NCBI GenBank assembly: GCA_016709665.1
Contig: JADJMI010000004.1
Span: 1-64,000 of the forward strand
Direction: 5' to 3'
Origin: Betaproteobacteria bacterium
GTDB lineage: Bacteria; Pseudomonadota; Gammaproteobacteria; Burkholderiales; Usitatibacteraceae
Length of the DNA: 64,000 bases
Part shown: in pieces, positions 28,316-37,012 of the stretch
Position numbering within the stretch: the first letter of the stretch is position 1
How the letters are laid out: each line of letters opens with the position of its first letter
Notes under the pieces: model-generated
Told to the model about the DNA's origin: nothing
What the model saw: the letters and a program-made list of their open reading frames with translations, nothing else
The model's database searches: none
Program-made: the position numbers and the translations under genes

Positions 28316-29700
28316 TCGTCGCCTTCCGGCGCGGGGCCGGGCGCGCCGTCGTCTGCCGGGCGGCGCTTGCCGCGGCGGCGGCGCTTCTTCTTCGGGCCGT
28401 CGTCGGCGTGCAGCATGCGTTCGCGCTCGCCGCCTTCCACGTCCTGGAAGCGGGCCCACCATTCGGCGGCCTCGAGCGGGGCGTCGCCCGCCTGCGCGCG
28501 CAGCTCGAAGAAATCGAACGCGGCGCGGAACTTCGGGTGCTCCAGCAGGCGGAAGGGCCGCGTGCCGCCGCGCTGCAGGAAGCGCGGCTGGAGCAGCCAC
28601 AGCTCCTTCATGGTGGCGTCGAACCGGCGCGGAATGGCGAGCGTGCCGCGCTGGGCGTCGAGGGCGTCGTGCATGGCCGCGTGCAGCGCGGGCGAGGGCG
28701 GCTGGCCTTTCTCCTCGTAGTGCTTCCAGCGGCGCTCGACGCGGCCCCACAGGAGCGCGGCCAGCAGGAACGCCGGCGAGACGGGGCGGTCGGCGCGAAG
28801 CCGCTCGTCCGTCGCCTTGAGGGCGGCCATCGCGAAGGGGCCGGTGTGCGGATCGTCGAGCGCGTCGTCGAGGAGCGGCAGCAGGCCGTGGTGCAGGTCG
28901 AGTTCGCGCAGGCGCTGCACGCACGCCACGGCGTTGCCCGAGAGCAGCAGCTTCAGGATCTCCTCGAAGAGCCGCGCCTGGGGCACGTTCTCGAGCAGGT
29001 GCTTCAACTCGCGGATCGGCGCGGCCGTCGCCGGGTCGATGGTGAGGCCGAGCTTGGCCGACAGGCGCGCGGCGCGGAGCATGCGCACCGGGTCCTCCCG
29101 ATAGCGCGTGGCCGGGTCGCCGATCATGACGAGCTTCTTCGCCTCGAGATCCTTCAGGCCGTGCTGGAAGTCCCAGACCTCCTCCTTCACCGGGTCGTAG
29201 AAGAGCGCGTTCACCGTGAAGTCGCGGCGCACGGCGTCCTCGGCCTGCGTGCCGAACACGTTGTCCGAGAGGACGCGGCCGTGCTCGTCCTGCTTGTCCT
29301 TCTTCGGCGCGTCGTCGTCGACCTCCGGGTCCTTCACGGTGAAGTGGGCGCGGTACGTGGAGGTCTCGACCGTCTCCGCCCCCCACATCACGTGGACGAT
29401 CTGGAAGCGACGGCCGATGATGCGCGAGCGGCGAAAGAGCGCGCGCACCTGGTCGGGGTGGGCGCTGGTGGCCACGTCGAAGTCCTTCGGGCGCATGCCG
29501 AGCAGCAGGTCGCGCACGGCGCCGCCCACGACGAAGGCCGTGTGGCCCGCGCGCTGCAGCTCCTCGCACGTCTTCCTCGCGCCGCGGCTGATGTGCTCCT
29601 TGCGGATGTGGTGGCGGTCCGGCCCCCAGACGACGGGCTTGTCGGGCGCCGACTTGCGCTTGCCGCGCCCGAAGACGCGATTGATGAAGTTGGTGATCAT
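28312..29700 (-). CDS. pcnB: poly(A) polymerase I
   Basis: An intact 462-residue nucleotidyltransferase adding 3' poly(A) to RNA to promote decay. The N-terminal catalytic core shows HTAFVVGGAVRDLLLG and KDFDVATSAHPDQVRALF (the two metal-binding Asp), and RRDFTVNALFYDP; the RNA-binding neck includes EDPVRMLRAARLSAKLGL. The C-terminus is strongly basic (KKKRRRRGKRR), typical of PcnB and not of tRNA nucleotidyltransferase. Start ATG at 29700; four-base overlaps with the HAD gene upstream and folK downstream. Confidence 0.96.
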   Translation of the reverse strand: MITNFINRVFGRGKRKSAPDKPVVWGPDRHHIRKEHISRGARKTCEELQRAGHTAFVVGGAVRDLLLGMRPKDFDVATSAHPDQVRALFRRSRIIGRRFQIVHVMWGAETVETSTYRAHFTVKDPEVDDDAPKKDKQDEHGRVLSDNVFGTQAEDAVRRDFTVNALFYDPVKEEVWDFQHGLKDLEAKKLVMIGDPATRYREDPVRMLRAARLSAKLGLTIDPATAAPIRELKHLLENVPQARLFEEILKLLLSGNAVACVQRLRELDLHHGLLPLLDDALDDPHTGPFAMAALKATDERLRADRPVSPAFLLAALLWGRVERRWKHYEEKGQPPSPALHAAMHDALDAQRGTLAIPRRFDATMKELWLLQPRFLQRGGTRPFRLLEHPKFRAAFDFFELRAQAGDAPLEAAEWWARFQDVEGGERERMLHADDGPKKKRRRRGKRRPADDGAPGPAPEGDE

Positions 29701-30359
29701 GCGCGCAGCCTCAGGATGGGCCAGCCGCGGTCGCGGGACTGGCGTTCGAGCGTGGGGTCGGGATCGACGGCGACGGGGTTGGTGACCTTCTCGAGGAGCG
29801 GCAGGTCGTTCAGGGAGTCGCTGTAGAACCAGCTCTCCTCGAAATCCCCCAGGCGGTGGCCCAGGCCCGCGAGCCATTCCTCGAGCCGGGTGATCTTGCC
29901 CTCGCGGAAGGAGGGCGTGCCCACCGCGCGTCCGGTGAGGCGGCCGTCGGGCCCCTCCTCCACGTCGCACGCGATGAGGTGGTCCACGCCCAGGTGCACG
30001 GCGATGGGCGCGGTGATGAAGCGGTTGGTGGCCGTGACGATGGCCCGCAGCGCGCCCTGGTGCGCCGCGAGCAGGGCCGGGGTCTTCGCGTGCACGATGG
30101 GACGGATCTTCGCCTGCATGAAGTCGCGGTGCCAGGCGTCGATCTCCTCGCGCGGGCGGCCGGCGATGGGGCGCAGCTGGAAGGCGAGGTATTCGTGGAT
30201 GTCGAGGGTGCCCTGCTTGTAGTGGTGGTAGAACCAGTCGTTCTTTTTCTCGTACTCCTCGCGATCGAGGATGCCGCGCTCGATGAGGTATTGGGCCCAG
30301 CAGTAGTCGCTGTCGCCGTCGAGGAGGGTATTGTCGAGATCGAAAAGGGCCAGCTTCAT
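29697..30359 (-). CDS. HAD-superfamily hydrolase, subfamily IB (SerB-like)
   Basis: An intact 220-residue phosphatase-type protein. Motif I is LALFDLDNTLLDGDSDY near residues 3-19 (nucleophile Asp), motif II is in AIVTATNRFI, and motif III/IV are SFREGKITRLEEWLA and SWFYSDSLNDLPLLEKV. Members of this subfamily dephosphorylate small phospho-metabolites such as phosphoserine, histidinol phosphate or lipid phosphates. Placed between hda and pcnB with four-base overlaps on both sides. Substrate not identifiable here. Confidence 0.92.
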   Translation of the reverse strand: MKLALFDLDNTLLDGDSDYCWAQYLIERGILDREEYEKKNDWFYHHYKQGTLDIHEYLAFQLRPIAGRPREEIDAWHRDFMQAKIRPIVHAKTPALLAAHQGALRAIVTATNRFITAPIAVHLGVDHLIACDVEEGPDGRLTGRAVGTPSFREGKITRLEEWLAGLGHRLGDFEESWFYSDSLNDLPLLEKVTNPVAVDPDPTLERQSRDRGWPILRLRA

Positions 30360-31027
30360 CGGAGGGCCTGCGCCGGGGTGCCGGTCAGTTCGGGTTGGAG
30401 GGCCGCCTTGAGGAGCGGCACCGTGATCGGGCGCCCCGTTTCCACGGAGTGGCGGTCGAGCGCGTCGAGGGCGCGGATGAGCGAGGGCATGTCGCGCCGC
30501 GCGTGCGTGAGCAGGTACGAGGCCACCTCGTCCGAGAGGGCGAAGCCGCGGGCCCGGGCATGGGCGTGGAGGGCCTCGCGCTTTTCGTCGTCCGTAAGGG
30601 CGAGCAGGCGGTAGGTAAGGCCGGTGGCGAGGCGCGTGGCGAGGTCGCGACGAAGCGGGACGTCCTTGGGCGCCGCGCCGGCCGTGACGACGAGGAGCGC
30701 GTGCGCGCGCTCGTTGAAGGCGTTGAAGAGCGTCACCTGCCGGGATTCGGCCAGGCCCTCGACGTCGTCGATGACCAGGGTCCCGGCGGCATCGCCGTCG
30801 TACTCGGCACCGGTCACGAGGCGGGCACCGGGCCGGGCGGCCGCCAGGGCCCGCGCGAGGTGGCTGCGACCGGCGCCGGGCTCCCCCCACAGGTAGATCA
30901 CGCGCTCGGCGAGCCCGTCCGTCGCCGCCGCGCGCACCGCGGCCAGCGCCTCGGCATTGCGGCCGGGAACGAAGTTCTCGAACGAGGGCGCGGGCGCCTG
31001 GGTGATGTCGAGGAGGAGTTGCCTCAT
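30356..31027 (-). CDS. hda: DnaA regulatory inactivator Hda
   Basis: An intact 223-residue AAA+ protein homologous to DnaA domain III without a DNA-binding domain, acting with the sliding clamp to switch DnaA off after initiation. It starts MRQLLLDITQAPAPSFENFV, where the QLLLD-type peptide is the clamp-binding motif. It continues with the Walker A-like WGEPGAGRSHLARALAA, Walker B LVIDDVEGL and sensor-like LRRDLATRL. Start ATG at 31027. It is the first gene of a five-gene minus-strand run in which every junction overlaps. The 167 bases up to nadA hold no gene; they should carry both promoters. Confidence 0.94.
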   Translation of the reverse strand: MRQLLLDITQAPAPSFENFVPGRNAEALAAVRAAATDGLAERVIYLWGEPGAGRSHLARALAAARPGARLVTGAEYDGDAAGTLVIDDVEGLAESRQVTLFNAFNERAHALLVVTAGAAPKDVPLRRDLATRLATGLTYRLLALTDDEKREALHAHARARGFALSDEVASYLLTHARRDMPSLIRALDALDRHSVETGRPITVPLLKAALQPELTGTPAQALR

Positions 31028-31194
31028 GGGGGTCTCCACGGGCCTGCGCCGCGGCGGATCGTTCCGCCGCCCGGCTCGGCCCGGGCGCGCCCCGGCGCGG
31101 TTGGAGCCGCCGGAACGCCCTGCAGGATGAAATGTTAGCACGCGGGAGGGGGCCGGTCCCTGTGGCAGAATCGAAGGCATCCAGAGGAAGAACC

Positions 31195-32280
31195 ATGGCC
31201 GTCGCCACCCCCATCCAGATCCGCTTCGAGCGCTTCGACGGCGCCCTCGGCATCGCCCCGGCGAAGCCCCCGCACCTCGTCGCGCCCGGGGAGAAGCCCG
31301 CCCTCGTCGCGCGCATCAAGGCGCGGCTGAAGGCGCTCGACGCGGTGCTCGTCGCGCACTACTACGTCCACCCGGACCTGCAGGACCTCGCCGAGGAAAC
31401 CGGCGGCACGGTCTCCGACTCCCTCGAGATGGCGCGCTTCGGGCGCGACCATCCCGCGAAGACCATCGTCGTGGCCGGCGTGCGCTTCATGGGCGAGACC
31501 GCCAAGATCCTGAATCCCGAGAAGCGGGTCCTCATGCCCGATCTCGCGGCGGAGTGCTCGCTGGACCTCGCCTGCCCCGCCGAGGCGTTCTCGGCGTTCT
31601 GCGACGCGCACCCGGACCGCGTGGTGGTCGTCTACGCCAACACCAGCGCCGCGGTGAAGGCGCGCGCCGACTGGATGGTCACCTCCTCCATCGCCGAGAA
31701 GATCGTGGGCCACCTGCACGCGCAGGGGAAGAAGATCCTCTTCGCGCCGGACAAGCACCTGGGGGCGTACATCCGGAAGGTGACGGGCGCGGACATGCTG
31801 CTGTGGAACGCGGCCTGTGTCGTGCACGACGAGTTCAAGGCCCAGCAGCTCGAGGAGCTGAAGGCGAAGCACCCGGGCGCGAAGGTGCTGGTGCACCCGG
31901 AATCGCCCGCGGGCGTCATCGCCCTCGCCGACGCCGTGGGCTCCACCACCGGCATCATCCAGGCGGCCGTCCGCCTGGGCGCGAAGGAATACATCGTCGC
32001 GACCGACGGCGGCATCATCCACCAGATGAAGAAGAAGCTGCCGGGCGTCACCTTCATCGAGGCGCCCACGGCCGGCAAGGGCGCCACCTGCCAGAGCTGC
32101 GCGCACTGCCCGTGGATGGCGATGAACGGCCTGCACTCTCTCGCGGCCGTGCTGGACAACCCGGTGAAGGAAGTGACGGTCGATCCGGCGATCGGCCTTC
32201 GCGCGAAGAAGTCCATCGAGCGCATGCTCGAGTTCGCGAAGGCGAACCTGCCCGCGATGAAGGGCAGCGGGGACGCCTAG
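31195..32280 (+). CDS. nadA: quinolinate synthase
   Basis: An intact 361-residue enzyme condensing iminoaspartate with dihydroxyacetone phosphate for NAD synthesis. It has VAHYYVHPDLQDLAEETGG, GVRFMGETAKILNP, and the cluster cysteines expected in AAECSLDLACP, WNAACVVHDEF and CQSCAHCPWM; VHPESPAGVIALADAVGST is also typical. ATG at 31195 with AGAGGAAG just upstream. nadB and nadC are not in the window. It is divergent from hda and convergent with the anti-sigma gene, four bases apart. Confidence 0.96.
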   Translation: MAVATPIQIRFERFDGALGIAPAKPPHLVAPGEKPALVARIKARLKALDAVLVAHYYVHPDLQDLAEETGGTVSDSLEMARFGRDHPAKTIVVAGVRFMGETAKILNPEKRVLMPDLAAECSLDLACPAEAFSAFCDAHPDRVVVVYANTSAAVKARADWMVTSSIAEKIVGHLHAQGKKILFAPDKHLGAYIRKVTGADMLLWNAACVVHDEFKAQQLEELKAKHPGAKVLVHPESPAGVIALADAVGSTTGIIQAAVRLGAKEYIVATDGGIIHQMKKKLPGVTFIEAPTAGKGATCQSCAHCPWMAMNGLHSLAAVLDNPVKEVTVDPAIGLRAKKSIERMLEFAKANLPAMKGSGDA

Positions 32281-32284
32281 CGTC

Positions 32285-32470
32285 TCAGCGCGCGAAGCGG
32301 CTCGCGGCCGCGGACAGGAAGCGCAACTGCCTGTCGTAGTTGTCGCAATGCCCGCACGCGGCGAGGTGGCCCTTCAGGTCGCGCTCCTCGTCGTCCGTGA
32401 GCGCCCGCTCGAAGGCGAGGAGCAGCAGGCGGACGGCCTCGCGGCAGCGGAACTCCCGCTCAGCGCCCAT
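32285..32470 (-). CDS. small zinc-finger anti-sigma-like protein
   Basis: A 61-residue soluble protein with the zinc-binding anti-sigma pattern: Cys9, then HLAACGHC near residues 34-41 (H-x3-C-x2-C). It overlaps the sigma-factor gene by 11 bases, as a sigma/anti-sigma pair. Unlike most such partners it has no membrane helix or periplasmic domain, so it would sense a cytoplasmic signal (for example oxidation of the cysteines) or only titrate the sigma factor. This function is inferred from the motif and from position. Confidence 0.82.
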   Translation of the reverse strand: MGAEREFRCREAVRLLLLAFERALTDDEERDLKGHLAACGHCDNYDRQLRFLSAAASRFAR

Positions 32471-33062
32471 CGGCAGTCTCCCCGGCGAACCAGTTCGCTT
32501 CCAGGCAGGTGCGCAGCGACATGCGCGCGCGGTGGACGATCACCCAGCAGTTGGCCTCGGTGATGTTCTCCGTCTCGCAGATGCGCTTCGTTTCCTCGCC
32601 GAGCACCTCGCGCTGGAAGAAGACCCGGCCGCCCGTGGCGGGCAGGCGGTCCAGGCAGCGCTCGAACACCTCCCAGAAGCGCTGCTGCTCGAGCGAGGCG
32701 TGGGGATCGGCCCACGCGGCAGGCGGCTCGCGCCATTCGCCGTTGGGGCCGAACGCCGCGTCGAGGAGCGACTCGAGGTCGCCCCCGGGCTCGTCGCTCG
32801 TGGCGGCGAATACCTCGCGCTCGCGCACCCGCTCGCGCTGCGCGTCGGCGATCTTGAAGCGCAGGATCGAGGTGAGCCAGGTGCGAAGGCTCGCGTCCCC
32901 CCGGAAGCCGGGCAACGCCTCGAGCGCGGCGAGCAGCGCCTCCTGCACGACCTCCTCGGAGAGCTCGCGGTCCCGCAACTTGGCGAGCGCGTAGCGCACG
33001 AGGTAGCCCCGGTGGCTCTCGATCTCGGCGTGGCGCGGGTCGCGGGTGGCATCGTTCGGCAT
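32460..33062 (-). CDS. ECF-type RNA polymerase sigma factor
   Basis: An intact 200-residue sigma-70 family factor. Region 2 includes SHRGYLVRYALAKLRD, EEVVQEALLAALEALPGF and LRTWLTSILRFKIADA; region 4 includes LPATGGRVFFQREVLG, CETENITEANCWVIVHRARM. The roughly 50-residue linker is longer than in many ECF factors and is acidic and Gly/Pro-rich. This is like the betaproteobacterial group with a tiny zinc-finger partner. The partner gene follows with an 11-base overlap and an EF-hand gene lies upstream. Target genes are unknown. Confidence 0.92.
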   Translation of the reverse strand: MPNDATRDPRHAEIESHRGYLVRYALAKLRDRELSEEVVQEALLAALEALPGFRGDASLRTWLTSILRFKIADAQRERVREREVFAATSDEPGGDLESLLDAAFGPNGEWREPPAAWADPHASLEQQRFWEVFERCLDRLPATGGRVFFQREVLGEETKRICETENITEANCWVIVHRARMSLRTCLEANWFAGETADGR

Positions 33063-33112
33063 GGCGCCGAGAGCTTACCACCGGCGGCCCGGCCGCGGCC
33101 GGGCGGCGAACG

Positions 33113-33379
33113 TCAGCCGGCCGAGATCATGTTGAAGGCCTTCAGGAATTCCTCGACCTGCTTCTTGTCGAGCTTGCCCATCTTCTTCGCGTCCATCTTG
33201 TCGAACATCTTCTCGACGTGCTTCATCACCTCGGCCTTGGAGACCATGCCGTCCTTGTCGGCGTCGCACATCTTCACGAAGGCGTCGGGATTGAGCGCGT
33301 CCGCATGGGCGGCCGGAAGAAAAAAGGCGGAGGAAGCGGCGAGCGAGGCGATGGCGAGCGTGCGGGCGATGCGGTTCAT
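33113..33379 (-). CDS. secreted EF-hand-domain protein
   Basis: An 88-residue exported protein: signal peptide MNRIARTLAIASLAASSAFF to about residue 26 (HADA), then a mature part with one clear calcium loop, DADKDGMVSKAEV (D-x-D-x-D-G and a closing Glu), and a degenerate second one, MDAKKMGKLDKKQVEEF. It is likely periplasmic and may bind calcium. It lies 51 bases upstream of the sigma-factor gene in the same direction; it could be a target of that sigma factor, but this is only a guess. Confidence 0.85.
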   Translation of the reverse strand: MNRIARTLAIASLAASSAFFLPAAHADALNPDAFVKMCDADKDGMVSKAEVMKHVEKMFDKMDAKKMGKLDKKQVEEFLKAFNMISAG

Positions 33380-33519
33380 GGCGAATCTCCTTGGGTGTCG
33401 ATGGGTGGGAATCGGGTGCTTGCGGGGGGTCTGTCGCCGCCGCCCGGCCGTCCTTACAGCGGCGCCCCCGGGGGCGATGCGGTAGAATTTCGTCCTGAGA
33501 AATCCTGCGGACCGCCCCC

Positions 33520-34560
33520 GTGACCACCACCCCGACCCCACTCACCTACCGCGACGCCGGCGTCGACATCGACGCGGGCGACGAGCTCGTCGAGCGCATC
33601 AAGCCCTACGCGAAGCGCACGATGCGTCCCGAGGTGATCAGCAGCATCGGGGGCTTCGGCGCGCTGGTGGAGGTGTCGAAGAAATACGCGAACCCCGTCA
33701 TGGTCTCGGGCACCGACGGCGTGGGCACCAAGCTCAAGCTCGCCTTCCGGATGAAGAAGCACGACACCATCGGCATCGACCTGGTGGCGATGAGCGTGAA
33801 CGACATCCTCGTCACCGGGGCCGAGCCCGTGTTCTTCCTGGATTACTTCGCGTGCGGCAAGCTGCACGTGGACATCGCGGCGGACGTCGTGAAGGGCGTC
33901 GCGCTGGGCTGCGAGCAGGCGGGCTGCGCCCTCATCGGCGGCGAGACGGCCGAGATGCCGGGCATGTACGACCCCAACGAATACGACCTCGCGGGCTTCG
34001 CCGTGGGCCTCGTCGAGAAGGACCGCATCATCGACGGCAAGTCCATCGCCCCGGGCGACGCGGTGATCGGCCTCGCCTCGAGCGGCCCGCACTCGAACGG
34101 CTATTCCCTCGTGCGCAAGATCCTCGCCGTGTCGGAGGCCTCGCTCGACGAGCCCTTCGACGGCCGCACCCTGGGCGAGGCGCTCCTCGAGCCCACGCGC
34201 ATCTACGTGAAGCCCGTGCTGGCGGTGATGGAGAAGATCGCCGTGAAGGGCGTCGCGCACATCACGGGGGGCGGCCTCGTGGAGAACGTGCCGCGCGTGC
34301 TGCCCGAATCCTGCGCCGCGCGCCTCGAGAAGTCGCGCTGGGTGCGCCCGGCCGTCTTCGACTGGCTGCAGGCGAAGGGCAACGTGCCGGAAGCCGAGAT
34401 GCACCGCACCTTCAACTGCGGCATCGGCATGGTGCTCGTGGTGTCGGCCCTCGACGCCGCCGCCGCCGTCGCGATGCTCGCCTCGCAGGGCGTGCAGGCC
34501 GCGCAGGTCGGCTCGATCGTGGCGCGCGCGAGCGTCGACGCGCCCACCGTCGTCGTCTAG
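33520..34560 (+). CDS. purM: phosphoribosylformylglycinamidine cyclo-ligase (AIR synthetase)
   Basis: An intact 346-residue purine enzyme closing the imidazole ring. Marks are TYRDAGVDIDAGDELVERI, GGFGALVEVSKKYANPVMVS, GTDGVGTKLKLAF, GIDLVAMSVNDILVTGAEP, GGETAEMPGMY and HITGGGLVENVPRVLP. The start is a GTG at 33520. A TAGAAT that resembles a -10 box lies at 33483-33488; I see no good -35. purN follows 31 bases downstream. Confidence 0.97.
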   Translation: MTTTPTPLTYRDAGVDIDAGDELVERIKPYAKRTMRPEVISSIGGFGALVEVSKKYANPVMVSGTDGVGTKLKLAFRMKKHDTIGIDLVAMSVNDILVTGAEPVFFLDYFACGKLHVDIAADVVKGVALGCEQAGCALIGGETAEMPGMYDPNEYDLAGFAVGLVEKDRIIDGKSIAPGDAVIGLASSGPHSNGYSLVRKILAVSEASLDEPFDGRTLGEALLEPTRIYVKPVLAVMEKIAVKGVAHITGGGLVENVPRVLPESCAARLEKSRWVRPAVFDWLQAKGNVPEAEMHRTFNCGIGMVLVVSALDAAAAVAMLASQGVQAAQVGSIVARASVDAPTVVV

Positions 34561-34591
34561 CCCGCGGCGCGAACCGGCGCCGCCCTTTCCC

Positions 34592-35233
34592 ATGACCACC
34601 GCCGTCATCCTCATCTCCGGGCGCGGCAGCAACATGCGCGCCCTCGTCGAGTCGAAGCCCGGCATCGACTTCGCCGGCGTCGTCTCGAACCGTCCCGATG
34701 CCGCCGGGCTCGCGTGGGCCGCGCAGCAGGGCCTCGAGACGCGCGCGCTCGACCACAAGGCCTACCCTTCGCGCGAGGCCTTCGACGCGGCGCTCGCCGG
34801 GGCGATCGACTCGTTCCGGCCGGACTACGTCTTCCTCGCCGGCTTCATGCGCATCCTCACGGAAGGCTTCATCCGCCGCTATCCGCGCCGGATCGTGAAC
34901 ATCCACCCGTCGCTGCTGCCGTCCTTCACCGGATTGCACACCCACCGGCGCGCGATCGAGGCCGGCGTGAAGCTCCACGGCGCGACGGTGCATTTCGTCA
35001 CGCCCGCGCTCGACCACGGCCCGATCGTCGCCCAGGCCGCCGTCCCGGTGCTCGCGGACGACACGGAGGACTCGCTCGCCGCGCGCGTGCTGGTGCAGGA
35101 ACACCGCCTCTACCCGCAGGTGGCTCGGTGGATCGCCGAGGGCCGGGTGGCATTCCTCTCCGACGATGTCGTCCGGGTGGAGCGTTCGGGCGTTGAAGGG
35201 GACTGGATCCTCTCGCCCCGGGACAAGCCATGA
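34592..35233 (+). CDS. purN: phosphoribosylglycinamide formyltransferase
   Basis: An intact 213-residue formyltransferase of purine synthesis using 10-formyl-tetrahydrofolate. It shows ILISGRGSNMRALVES, VVSNRPDAAGLAWA, FLAGFMRILTEGFIRRYP, the catalytic segment NIHPSLLPSFTGLHTHRRAI and ATVHFVTPALDHGPIVAQAA with the conserved Asp-His. It follows purM as a pair and overlaps the DUF3108 gene by four bases at its end. Confidence 0.97.
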   Translation: MTTAVILISGRGSNMRALVESKPGIDFAGVVSNRPDAAGLAWAAQQGLETRALDHKAYPSREAFDAALAGAIDSFRPDYVFLAGFMRILTEGFIRRYPRRIVNIHPSLLPSFTGLHTHRRAIEAGVKLHGATVHFVTPALDHGPIVAQAAVPVLADDTEDSLAARVLVQEHRLYPQVARWIAEGRVAFLSDDVVRVERSGVEGDWILSPRDKP

Positions 35234-35922
35234 GATTCGCGTTCGCCTCGCTCGCCGTCGCGCTCGCGCTGCCGGCGGCCGCCCTGCCCAGCCACGTGGA
35301 AGCCGAATACCGCATCACGTCGGGTGGCATGGTCGTGGCCCGGGTGAGGGAGACCTTCATCCGGGCGGGCGACACCTACCGCATCGAAAGCGTCACCCGG
35401 TCGGAAGGGCCGCTCAAGCTCCTCCTGGACGACACCGTGACGCTCCAGAGCGAGGGGCGCGTCGGCCCGGCGGGCCTCGTGCCGCTGCGCTTCGAGCAGC
35501 GCCGCGCGCGCGACGCGAGCCGCGACATCCACGCCACGTTCGACTGGCCCGCCTCCCGCCTGCGCTCGGAATACCGGGGCGAGGAGCGCACCGAAAGCCT
35601 GCCGGCAGGCACCCAGGACCGCCTGTCCGTCATGTACCAGTTCATGAACCTCGCGACGCTCGCGAACGAAGTGAGCGTCCCCATGTCCAACGGGCGCAAG
35701 GTGGAGCACTACCGCTACCGCAAGGTCGACGAGCCCCGGCTCGCCACGCCGGCGGGCGACTTCGCCACCGTCCACTTCGAGCGCGTGCCGGAAGCGCCGG
35801 ACGATTCGCAGGCGCAGCTCTGGCTCGCGAAGGACCGCTACAACCTCCCCGTTCGCGTCGTCTTCATGGACGCCCGGGGCCTCAGGCTCGACCAGCAACT
35901 CGTGAGCCTCGTCACCCGCTAG
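35230..35922 (+). CDS. DUF3108-domain exported protein (first of a tandem pair)
   Basis: An intact 230-residue protein with a signal peptide (MRFAFASLAVALALPAAALP) and one DUF3108 domain of unknown function. Features are AEYRITSGGMVVARVRETF, SEGRVGPAGLVPLRFEQRRA, LSVMYQFMNLATLANEV and WLAKDRYNLPVRVVFMD. It is probably a periplasmic or outer-membrane-facing beta-rich protein. It overlaps purN by four bases and is followed after two bases by a second, longer DUF3108 gene, which indicates an old duplication. Confidence 0.85.
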   Translation: MRFAFASLAVALALPAAALPSHVEAEYRITSGGMVVARVRETFIRAGDTYRIESVTRSEGPLKLLLDDTVTLQSEGRVGPAGLVPLRFEQRRARDASRDIHATFDWPASRLRSEYRGEERTESLPAGTQDRLSVMYQFMNLATLANEVSVPMSNGRKVEHYRYRKVDEPRLATPAGDFATVHFERVPEAPDDSQAQLWLAKDRYNLPVRVVFMDARGLRLDQQLVSLVTR

Positions 35923-35924
35923 CC

Positions 35925-37012
35925 ATGCCCGCCCTGCCCGCCGCCCATCGCCCCGCCGCCTTCGCGCTCGCCGCCTCGGCCGTGCTGCATGGCGCGCTGC
36001 TGGTGGGCTACGGCGCCGGGTTCGAGGGCGATGGCGAGCCGGAGCTCGCGCCCATCGCCTATTCGGCCACGCTCGAGCCGGCAGCGCCGGCTGCCGAAGT
36101 CGCCGTGGCGCCGGCCCCGAAGGCCGTGCCGAGGCCGCGCCCCCGCGCGAAGCCGAAGAACGAAATCCGTCCCGAGGAAACCGTGGCCCTGCTTCCGGAC
36201 GCGCTGCCGGCACCGGCCGAGCCGCTTTCGCAGGAACTTGCGCCGGCCGAGGCGCCTCCGAGATGCCTCCCGCGACGCCCCCCGAGCCGCCCCCCGAGCC
36301 GCCCGCGCCCGAGGTCGTCGCGCTGGCCCAGCCGTCCGTGCCGGTGGCGACGGAGCCCGCCTTCCGCGCCGATTCGCTGCCGTCGCGCCTCACCATCAGC
36401 TACGCGCTCACGTCCTCGCTCGTCGAAGGCCAGGCGGAATACACCTGGACGCGCGACGGCGACCGCTACGAGATCAGCGGCACGGCCGAGGCGAGCGGCT
36501 TCTTCACGCTGTTCCTCGAGGGCCGCATCACGCAGGAATCGAGCGGCACGGTGACGCCCTCCGGGCTGCGCCCCGACCGCTTCACGGAACGCCGCGGCGA
36601 CACGCCCGAGGAAGGCCTGGCGTTCGACTGGGACGCCCGCACGGTCGAGTTCCGCCGGGGCTTCGCCAGGCGCACGGGCGTGCTGGCCGACGCCACCGTG
36701 GACTGGCTCTCCATGATCTTCCAGCTGGCGCACCTGCCGCCCGCCCGCGACGGCACGCCGCTTCGCGTCTACACGCAACGGCGCCTGTACGAATACCGGC
36801 TGAACGTCGTGGGGCCGGAGGAACTCGACCTGCCCTTCGGCAAGGCGAAGACGCTGCACCTGCGCCATGAAGGTTCCCGGCCCGAAGAGGCCGTCGACGT
36901 GTGGCTCGGCGTCGACCAGCATTACCTGCCCGTCAAGCTGCGCTACCCGGTGGCTCGCGGCCGATTGATGGTCGAACAGACGGCCACTTCCGTCACGGGA
37001 TCCTCGAAATGA
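35925..37012 (+). CDS. DUF3108-domain protein with N-terminal anchor (one frameshift)
   Basis: A mended product of about 362 residues. It has an uncleaved-looking N-terminal helix (AAFALAASAVLHGALLVGYG), a basic and Pro-rich linker (PKAVPRPRPRAKPKNE), then a C-terminal DUF3108 domain (SLVEGQAEYTWTRDGDRYE, EGRITQESSGTVTPSGLRPD, TVDWLSMIFQLAHLPP and VWLGVDQHYLPVKLRYP). One missing base near 36262 separates the linker from the domain. The anchor plus linker recalls TonB/TolA-like proteins and suggests the domain is held across the periplasm. The gene ends in a four-base overlap with the methyltransferase. Confidence 0.8.
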
